Assembly: GCA_031280455.1 (NCBI GenBank)
Contig: JAITGR010000149.1
Span: 1-7,235, forward strand
Origin: Spirochaetaceae bacterium
GTDB taxonomy: Bacteria; Spirochaetota; Spirochaetia; Treponematales; Breznakiellaceae
DNA: 7,235 nt
Direction of reading: 5' to 3'
Each line of letters starts with the position of its first letter. Within the stretch, counting starts at the first letter, position 1. The translations under genes were made by a program, and so were the position numbers. This document shows positions 1 through 4,844 of this stretch, one piece after another. The notes under the pieces were generated by a model. The model was not told the DNA's origin and made no database searches. It saw only the letters and a list, made by a program, of their open reading frames with translations.

Positions 1-1
1 A

Positions 2-1495
2 GGCATTGCTATTACGGGTTACTCGGGCAAGCAGAAGCAGCTTGTTATTCCCGCGCTTATACGCGGGTTTCCGGTAACGGTGATTGACGACCGCGCTTTC
101 AAAGACAAAGGACTTTTGAGCGTGGAGATTCCCAGTACGGTTCGTAAAATCGGCAGGGAGTCTTTTACCGGCAATAAATTGCAGAACGTTGACGCGCCCA
201 AGGAGCTTGCCGAAATTGAACCGAACTCTTTTGACAGCAATTTGCTGGTAAATGTGCCGGAATTGTCCGCGAAACTGCCCAAAAGCCAGCGCCGCGCTCC
301 ACGGCAGACCGCCAGCGCGGAAGCGCCGGCGGCGGGTAAATCCGCCGGGCCTTTTGCCGGCGGCGCGCAGACGGCGGACGCTTCACCTTCCGGCAAAGCG
401 GCGGCAAAACCGGCAGGACGCGCGACAGCCGGTTTTATGCCGGCGGACAGATCGCTGCCGCCCGGCACTGAACCGGTGGACATTTGTATTAACAACGACG
501 ACTGGGCCGGTTTTGAAGAGCCGGAAGAGATTACCGTTACGAATTTGGAGTTGGCTGATACAGAAGCCGTACCGGAAAGCGTACGCTACCGCAAAATTGA
601 CGGACGCTGGCAAGTCGTCGCCGCCGGCTCTATCGCCGAGCTTGAAGGCGACGGGACTTCGCGCGCTCCGCCCCGCGCGCCGTCCGCGGCACCGCCGCCG
701 CCCGCGCGGGAGCGTGCCATGCCCTACCCGCAGTTTGAGGACGCGGCCGCCGCCTATCCGCCCGCGGCGCTCCCCCCCGCCGTCCGGCGTGAGGGGGCCG
801 TGCAGTACCCGGCCGCGCCGCCGCCGGAGGCCGCCTACAACGCCCCGCCAGAGGCTGCGCCGTATACAGCGGTACCGTACCCAACAGCACCGTACCCAAC
901 GATGCCGAACCCAGCGGAGCCGTACACGCCGCCCCCACCGCAAGCGCGGACACAAGCGCCGCCGCCTGCCGCGCGGCCGTCCCGTCAGGCCGCCGCTCCC
1001 ACGCAGGCTGCGCAGCCGGCACAGTCTGCGCGGGAGCAGAGCCGCGCGATTGGCGAGTGGGTTATACGGTCAAGTTCCGGCGCGCTTGCTTCGCTGGAGG
1101 GGTATGCCGGCCACAAAAAAATTCTTGTGCTGCCGTTCAGTGTTGAGGGTAAGCGCATTAACGCGGTCGCCCCGGGTGCTTTTGCGAAAAAGTCGCTGCA
1201 GTCGGTAACGTTCAGCAGCGGGATTTCGGTCATTGGCGATTGCGCGTTCAGTTCCAACCGGATTGGCGATATTCTCATTCCGCCGGCGGTTCGTGTTATC
1301 GGCGCGGGCGCGTTTGAGGATAATCCCGTTTCGCGCGTAAAGATTTCTGCCGGTGTCAGCCTACAGCCGGACAGTTTTCCCGCGAATTTTGCCGCGTTCT
1401 ATAACGAAGGCGGCAGGCGGGCGGGCACCTACTCGCTGACGGGCAGCGGCTGGGTGTATGTGGCGTTCGACAAGTTGGCCTACGATTCCATGTAG
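2..1495 (+). CDS. BspA-like leucine-rich repeat protein with central Ala/Pro-rich linker (5' partial)
   Basis: The frame is open to the left edge, so the start is outside the window; 497 residues are visible (residue 1 at position 2). A GTG at 80 is in frame but lies inside a repeat, so it is not the start. Residues 1-84 form a BspA/LRR_5-type module (GYSGKQKQLVIP, then VIDDRAF, SVEIPSTVRKIGRESF). Residues 85-156 are Ala/Lys/Gly/Pro-rich. Residues 157-216 are a less biased, acidic-to-mixed segment (INNDDWAGFEEPEE to YRKIDGRWQVV). Residues 217-346 are strongly Pro/Ala-rich with Pro-Tyr repeats. Residues 351-466 are a second repeat module (GYAGHKKILVLP, GAFAKKSLQSVTF, IPPAVRVIGAGAF). The tail carries YNEGGRRAGTYSLTG, which I associate with the end of treponemal repeat proteins of this kind. 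Family members are often surface proteins or lipoproteins that bind host or matrix components, but no signal peptide is visible because the N-terminus is missing. The function is unknown. The gene converges on the shikimate kinase gene and overlaps it by 16 bp. Confidence 0.87.
   Translation, partial: GIAITGYSGKQKQLVIPALIRGFPVTVIDDRAFKDKGLLSVEIPSTVRKIGRESFTGNKLQNVDAPKELAEIEPNSFDSNLLVNVPELSAKLPKSQRRAPRQTASAEAPAAGKSAGPFAGGAQTADASPSGKAAAKPAGRATAGFMPADRSLPPGTEPVDICINNDDWAGFEEPEEITVTNLELADTEAVPESVRYRKIDGRWQVVAAGSIAELEGDGTSRAPPRAPSAAPPPPARERAMPYPQFEDAAAAYPPAALPPAVRREGAVQYPAAPPPEAAYNAPPEAAPYTAVPYPTAPYPTMPNPAEPYTPPPPQARTQAPPPAARPSRQAAAPTQAAQPAQSAREQSRAIGEWVIRSSSGALASLEGYAGHKKILVLPFSVEGKRINAVAPGAFAKKSLQSVTFSSGISVIGDCAFSSNRIGDILIPPAVRVIGAGAFEDNPVSRVKISAGVSLQPDSFPANFAAFYNEGGRRAGTYSLTGSGWVYVAFDKLAYDSM
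860..934 (+). repeat. Imperfect 15-bp tandem repeat, five units, coding for Pro-Tyr pentapeptides
   Basis: Five consecutive 15-bp units start at 860, 875, 890, 905 and 920. Each begins CCGTA or CCGAA, and units two and three share CCGTACCCAAC. They are in frame with the repeat protein and encode PYTAV, PYPTA, PYPTM, PNPAE and PYTPP (residues 287-311). The unit length is a multiple of three, so gain or loss of units would change linker length without a frameshift. Confidence 0.8.
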
Positions 1496-2028
1496 CACCG
1501 CGCCGCTATTTCCCGCGCGATTTGTTCCGGCGTTTTACCTTCGGCGTTGACGGTAAGCGCGGCGATTTTTTTGTACGCGGTGCCGCGCCGCCGGTGAAGG
1601 GCGCGGTGGGTTGCCTTGGGGTTTGCGGCGGTTTGTAAAAACGGCGGCAACTCGCCGCCGCAGGCGGCCAGCCGTTCCCAGGCAGCGGCGGCGCTTATTT
1701 CCAGAAATACTATTTTTAGGCGGCTTTTGTGTTCGTCAAGGAGCGTCAGCGCCGCCGCGTTGTCGATGATGCCGCCGCCGCACGCCAGCACTGCCGGAGC
1801 GGACTCCGGCGCGGCGGCAGCCGCGTTCAACACGCGCTCCAGCGCCGCGGTTTCGGCGGCGCGAAAGCCCTCTACCCCTTCTGTGTAGAGGGCGCGCGGG
1901 CTTTTTCCGGTTTGTTTTTCAATTTCCCAGTCCAGGTCGGCCATCCGGCACTCCCCGCCGCGGAGCGCGGCAAGGGCGCGCGCGGCGCTTGTCTTGCCGC
2001 AGTGTTTTGGGCCGGTAAGGAGTATTAT
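1480..2028 (-). CDS. aroK: Shikimate kinase, with non-standard start codon
   Basis: Shikimate kinase phosphorylates the 3-hydroxyl of shikimate with ATP in the chorismate (aromatic amino acid) pathway, in the cytoplasm. Numbering from an AUA codon at 2028 gives 182 residues, normal for the family. Visible motifs are Walker A GPKHCGKT (6-13), the shikimate-binding DLD (31-33) followed by WEIEKQTG, GFR (54-56), the CGGGII Walker B-like loop (83-88), and R148 before GTAYKKI in the adenine/shikimate region. The lid, which usually reads RPLL, reads LPPFL (127-131), so the usual lid arginine is absent. The first in-frame ATG (1944) lies after the Walker A motif and cannot be the true start. No ATG, GTG or TTG lies further upstream before a stop that overlaps the end of efp. 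A GAGG at 2037-2040 sits 8 bases before AUA 2028, the best-placed candidate start. Alternatives are an ATG at 2042 plus a -1 shift, or a sequence error. The gene follows efp by about 31 bp on the same strand. The family call is firm; the start is uncertain. Confidence 0.82.
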   Translation of the reverse strand: MILLTGPKHCGKTSAARALAALRGGECRMADLDWEIEKQTGKSPRALYTEGVEGFRAAETAALERVLNAAAAAPESAPAVLACGGGIIDNAAALTLLDEHKSRLKIVFLEISAAAAWERLAACGGELPPFLQTAANPKATHRALHRRRGTAYKKIAALTVNAEGKTPEQIAREIAARCYMES

Positions 2029-2036
2029 TTTAGCAA

Positions 2037-2040
2037 CCTC
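2037..2040 (-). promoter_or_regulatory. Candidate Shine-Dalgarno for aroK
   Basis: GAGG on the minus strand ends 8 bases before the AUA codon at 2028-2026. It is the only purine-rich site near the frame opening and is the main reason for placing the start there. Four bases make this weak evidence. Confidence 0.35.
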
Positions 2041-2059
2041 ATGCGCGTTGGAATTTTGC

Positions 2060-2620
2060 TCAGTTTACACGCTCAACGTAGTCGTTGGTTTCGGTGTTGA
2101 CCAGGATTTTTTCGCCCTGCTTAATAAAAAGCGGCACGCGGACGGTTAAGCCTGTTTCGGTAACAACCGGTTTGGTCGCGCCGGATACCGTGTCGCCTTT
2201 AACGTAGTTTTCGCTTTCGGCAACGGTAAACACGATTTTGTACGGGATTTTAATGTCAATTACTTTGCTTTCCCATATTGTAAGGTCGTAACTTTCGCCT
2301 TCTTTAAGGTAATACTGCTTGGTTTCCATGCCCGCTCGTGGCACTTCGTACTGCTCGTAACTTTCGCCGTCCATAAAATGATAGGCGTCCTGGTCGGAAT
2401 ACTGAAACTGGCAGTTGCGCACATCGACCGTGGCATCCTCTACTTCCTGCTGCGTGGGTATGGTCAGCGTCAGCACCGAGCCGTCTTTAAGGCTTTTCAT
2501 TTTTACCCGCGCTATTGCCGTGCCTTTGCCCGGCGTGTGAAACTCACGTTCAACAACAACAAAGGGCTGGCCTTTTTGCAGTAAATACGTCCCTTTGGCT
2601 ATGTCAACTCCACGAACCAT
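2060..2620 (-). CDS. efp: Translation elongation factor P
   Basis: EF-P enters the ribosome E-site side and promotes peptide bond formation when ribosomes stall on consecutive prolines. The 186 residues match the usual length. The N-terminal KOW-like domain (about 1-62) has the conserved loop TPGKGTA with Lys32, equivalent to the modified Lys34 of E. coli EF-P. The central OB domain (about 65-127) includes YHFMDGESYEQ. The C-terminal OB domain (about 128-186) carries the family signature KGDTVSGATKP and ends VRVPLFIKQGEKILVNTETNDYVERVN-like, close to treponemal EF-P as I recall it. The ATG at 2620 is supported by AAGAGG 8 bases upstream and by the homologous N-terminus (M-[VI]-R-G-x-D-I-A-K-G). 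No modification enzyme (EpmA/EpmB, EarP or YmfI type) is in the window, so the state of Lys32 is unknown. The gene lies after the tRNA-Val and before aroK, all in the same direction. Confidence 0.97.
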   Translation of the reverse strand: MVRGVDIAKGTYLLQKGQPFVVVEREFHTPGKGTAIARVKMKSLKDGSVLTLTIPTQQEVEDATVDVRNCQFQYSDQDAYHFMDGESYEQYEVPRAGMETKQYYLKEGESYDLTIWESKVIDIKIPYKIVFTVAESENYVKGDTVSGATKPVVTETGLTVRVPLFIKQGEKILVNTETNDYVERVN

Positions 2621-2628
2621 AAATTATA

Positions 2629-2634
2629 CCTCTT
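2629..2634 (-). promoter_or_regulatory. Ribosome binding site of efp
   Basis: AAGAGG on the minus strand is followed by an 8-base AT-rich spacer and the ATG at 2620. It supports the efp start. Confidence 0.7.
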
Positions 2635-2655
2635 GTGCATATTCCCTCGCGCGCG

Positions 2656-2682
2656 GGACAGGCCGGCTGTACGAGCCTGTCC
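2656..2682 (-). other. Inverted repeat between tRNA-Val and efp
   Basis: GGACAGGC (2656-2663) and GCCTGTCC (2675-2682) form a perfect 8-bp stem around an 11-base loop. It lies in the 84-bp gap between the tRNA 3' end and efp. No T-tract follows on either strand, so it is not a classical intrinsic terminator. It could be a processing or pausing structure in a tRNA-efp transcript, or part of the efp leader. The structure is seen; its role is inferred. Confidence 0.5.
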
Positions 2683-2704
2683 ACCGGCGCGTCCGGCGTA
2701 TTGT

Positions 2705-2778
2705 TGGGCGATACAAGAATCGAACTTGTGGCCTCCAGCGTGTCATACTGGCGCTCTAACCAACTGAGCTAACCGCCC
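2705..2778 (-). tRNA. tRNA-Val (anticodon GAC)
   Basis: A complete 74-base cloverleaf reads on the minus strand. The 7-bp acceptor stem is GGGCGGU with AUCGCCC (one G-U pair). The D arm is GCUC/GAGC with loop AGUUGGUUA. The anticodon stem is CCAGU/GCUGG with loop AUGACAC, giving anticodon GAC (positions 2744-2742) for the valine codon GUC. The variable loop is AGGCC and the T arm is ACAAG/CUUGU with loop UUCGAUU. The discriminator base is A. CCA is not encoded (the next bases are ACA), so it must be added by the nucleotidyltransferase. The gene lies 42 bp after cheX and 84 bp before efp, all on one strand, so it may be processed from a longer transcript. Confidence 0.96.
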
Positions 2779-2820
2779 CAAAGCCGCCATGCGACGGCTG
2801 TTTGTCACACCGCGCCGATT

Positions 2821-3297
2821 TTACTGGCGTTCCCGCACGACGACGTTTACTTCTATTGTTCCAATGTTGGTCAATTCCATGGGAACAATGAGCGCCTCCA
2901 CTTGCAGCGTGTTGGCTATCTCCATGTTTTCGCCGGAAAACAGCGCCGGCGGCGTCAGGTCGAAGGTAAAACCCAATTCGTGCAGCTTCGATACCGCCTG
3001 GGCGGTAATCATGTTGGCAAGCTCCGTTATGGTCGCCTTCGCCATTTCGTCCAGCGTCTTAAACGTTTCGCCGCCATTCATAGAACCGGCTACTTTAAGC
3101 GCCGTCTCCTTTGTCATGTCGAACATGACGCGGCCTTCAACATCGCCGGCCAGCCCGACAAGCGCCGCAACCCCCATTATCTTCATTGAGGAATTTTTAA
3201 GGTACAAATCGCCGCGTTTTACATCGCTGCCGTTTAACACTTCCTTTAGTACATTGTACGCCGATTCCACAAACGGGTTGATATACTCCACTCGCAT
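2821..3297 (-). CDS. cheX: Chemotaxis phosphatase CheX
   Basis: CheX dephosphorylates phospho-CheY and so ends the motor signal; spirochaetes use it in place of CheZ. The 158 residues fit the family. The start MRVEYINPFVESAYNVLKEV matches treponemal CheX as I recall it. The catalytic ExxN motif is visible as E92-L-A-N95 in ATITELANMITAQA, with the glycine-rich sheet and helix region GVAALVGLAGDVEGRVMF before it. The frame stays open 33 codons further upstream with ATGs, but the ATG at 3297 has an excellent AAGGAG seven bases before it, so it is chosen. The gene follows the cheW-cheR fusion by 138 bp. A tRNA-Val comes next instead of the cheY found after cheX in T. pallidum and T. denticola, so the substrate of this phosphatase is encoded elsewhere. 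Confidence 0.95.
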   Translation of the reverse strand: MRVEYINPFVESAYNVLKEVLNGSDVKRGDLYLKNSSMKIMGVAALVGLAGDVEGRVMFDMTKETALKVAGSMNGGETFKTLDEMAKATITELANMITAQAVSKLHELGFTFDLTPPALFSGENMEIANTLQVEALIVPMELTNIGTIEVNVVVRERQ

Positions 3298-3304
3298 GAC
3301 TTCG

Positions 3305-3310
3305 CTCCTT
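3305..3310 (-). promoter_or_regulatory. Ribosome binding site of cheX
   Basis: AAGGAG on the minus strand is separated by 7 bases from the ATG at 3297. It decides the cheX start against longer open-frame alternatives. Confidence 0.85.
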
Positions 3311-3386
3311 ATTTTACGGTTTGACGCCCCCGCCATTCCGTCTCTTTTTTTGAAAACGCCCCCGCGCTTTCTTTGCCGCCACATGG

Positions 3387-3402
3387 CCGCAATCATTTGC
3401 GG
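3387..3402 (-). other. Small hairpin in the cheW-cheR / cheX spacer
   Basis: CCGCAA and TTGCGG make a perfect 6-bp stem around a 4-base loop, inside the 138-bp gap between the fusion gene and cheX. No T-run follows in the direction of transcription, so it is not a clear terminator. Nothing else stands out in this gap, and I see no convincing -35/-10 pair. Confidence 0.35.
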
Positions 3403-3435
3403 GCTTCAACTACCGGAAAACCGCGCCGGCTGACG

Positions 3436-4839
3436 CTAGGCCTTTATAAATGCCGCCGCCGGTTCTTTGCCCGCCGGCAGCCACTGCGACCCGAACATTT
3501 TTTCGTTTTGACCCAAAAAGACCGCCCCGCCTTGCTTTAGGCGCTCGGATATTTCCTGCAATACTTTTTCCTGGCCTTTCGGCTGTAAAAACGACAAAGT
3601 ATCGCGTATGAACACCACGTCCAGGTCCGGCAGCGCGTTTTCGTTGCATATATCATGGTACTCAAAAACAATTGAGTCCTTAATCATAGGCCCGAAGGCG
3701 AAACCAGATGTCCCTTTTACCAGAAACGCCTGGCAAAACGGCGGTACCTCGGAAAGGTCAAACGTTATATTCGGAGCGTTGGCAATGGCCATAATGTCGT
3801 TGTCGTTCGCCCACACCTTTATTCTGGCATTAGGATAGCGCATTTTAAGAATACATGCAAGACAGTATGTTTCAAGGCCGCGCCCGCAGCCGGCGTTCCA
3901 GGCGTTTATCTGCGAGGCGCTGTTCTCGGGCAGCGCGTTCTTAACCGCGTATGCGTAATCGTCGCTCCACAGCCGCCCGCTAAAACTTGAAAAAAACGTT
4001 TCCAGATAGGCGTCCGCGTCGCCGCTGGTCTTTAACTGCGTGTCGGCGGCGGAACGGGCGGCCTGCCAACTGGTAAAGCGGCGCTTTATCCAGTCCTCAT
4101 TTACCGGCGACGGGTAGAAGCGGCGGAGCGCGGCAAGCTGCTCCTTGATAAAGCCCAGAACATTGTCCGCCGGCGGCGCGGAGCCCGCAACCGCGGCGGC
4201 CGCGGCAAGCAGCCCTGCTGATGCCGCGCCGCCCGCCGCCTGCTGCGCGAAAGCGCCCGCCTGCATAGCCGCCGCCATCTGCTCAAAATACGCCGCGCTC
4301 TGCGCTTCACTTTGGACGCGCGCGTCTTCTTCGGACTGTTCACGCGGCGAGAAAATACGCACCACGTCCAGAATGATGTACAACGCGCCCTCTTTTTCAA
4401 CAACGCCGGAAATGTACTTAATGTTAATATCGCCAAAAATCGGGTGCGGCGGCTGAATCGACTCCTGGTTAATGCCGACAACTTTATCTATTTTATCAAC
4501 AATAATACCGTATACATGGTCGTCGATTTTCAGAATGAGCATGTTTTCGTTCTGGTCGTCTTCCAGCGCCCGCTTCGTCACCGTCAAATGAAAAAACGTC
4601 CGCAGGTCGATAATCGGAATAATGTCGCCGCGCAAATTGTACACGCCGCGCACAAAACCGGCGGCATTCGGCACGAATGTAAATTTATCCGCCTTGGCAA
4701 TTTCTTTGACGTTCATTATATCAATGCCATAATCCTTCCCGGAAAGCGAAAACGTTACCATTTTGAAGTCGACATTTTCGACCCGCTCCAGCTTTTCGTG
4801 CAAATCGGTGTTTATCTGTGCTAAATCCAGCGTTTCCAT
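3436..4839 (-). CDS. cheW: CheW coupling protein fused to a CheR-like methyltransferase-fold domain
   Basis: CheW links chemoreceptors to CheA in the array. The 467 residues are about three times a plain CheW. Residues about 22-167 are the CheW domain, with the hallmark GVYNLRGDIIPIIDLR (65-80). Residues about 168-225 are a charged then Ala-rich linker. Residues about 228-467 resemble CheR: AWNAGCGRGLETYCLA (313-328) aligns with the CheR SAM-binding GCSTGEEPYSLA, ANDND (344-348) with the second SAM-contact acidic motif, VVFIRDTLSF (408-417) with the CheR IFCRNVLIYF, and GGAVFLGQNE (437-446) with the C-terminal strand. The usual TxFFR motif reads TFFSS (281-285) and the RN pair reads RD, so methyltransferase activity is doubtful. 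A CheW-CheR-like fusion of this kind is known from the T. denticola chemoreceptor array, where it is thought to be structural. The ATG at 4839 has GGGAG 8 bases upstream and lies 5 bp after the cheA stop, so the two genes are probably translationally coupled. Confidence 0.95.
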   Translation of the reverse strand: METLDLAQINTDLHEKLERVENVDFKMVTFSLSGKDYGIDIMNVKEIAKADKFTFVPNAAGFVRGVYNLRGDIIPIIDLRTFFHLTVTKRALEDDQNENMLILKIDDHVYGIIVDKIDKVVGINQESIQPPHPIFGDINIKYISGVVEKEGALYIILDVVRIFSPREQSEEDARVQSEAQSAAYFEQMAAAMQAGAFAQQAAGGAASAGLLAAAAAVAGSAPPADNVLGFIKEQLAALRRFYPSPVNEDWIKRRFTSWQAARSAADTQLKTSGDADAYLETFFSSFSGRLWSDDYAYAVKNALPENSASQINAWNAGCGRGLETYCLACILKMRYPNARIKVWANDNDIMAIANAPNITFDLSEVPPFCQAFLVKGTSGFAFGPMIKDSIVFEYHDICNENALPDLDVVFIRDTLSFLQPKGQEKVLQEISERLKQGGAVFLGQNEKMFGSQWLPAGKEPAAAFIKA

Positions 4840-4844
4840 AGCGC

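Noticed and set aside
80..82. GTG at 80 as start of the repeat protein
   Set aside because: The frame continues to the window edge and encodes typical repeat sequence upstream, so the real start lies outside.
383..955. Open frames antisense to the repeat protein, including an Arg-rich one of about 190 residues
   Set aside because: They are low-complexity shadows of the GC-rich linker, without a start context or a motif.
252..1208. Long Arg/Pro-rich open frame on the plus strand, overlapping the repeat protein in another frame
   Set aside because: It is an out-of-frame reading of GC-rich linker DNA, with no recognisable domain. The true frame has clear leucine-rich repeats at both ends.
1942..1944. 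ATG at 1944 as the shikimate kinase start
   Set aside because: It would remove the Walker A motif and make the protein inactive. The upstream codons clearly encode the P-loop.
2623..2628. TATAAT on the minus strand just before the efp ATG, as a -10 box
   Set aside because: It lies between the ribosome site and the start codon, so a transcript from it would lack the ribosome site. No -35 partner is visible.
2782..2799. AGCCG/CGGCT hairpin between cheX and the tRNA, as a terminator
   Set aside because: The stem is only 5 bp and no T-run follows, so it is too weak to call.
3298..3396. Longer N-terminus for CheX from an upstream ATG
   Set aside because: The added residues are basic and unlike CheX, while the ATG at 3297 has AAGGAG at ideal spacing and a family-like N-terminus.
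2789..3433. Plus-strand open frame antisense to cheX
   Set aside because: cheX on the minus strand has a strong ribosome site and the ExxN motif. The antisense product is unrecognisable and Ser/Thr-rich, as expected for a complement frame.
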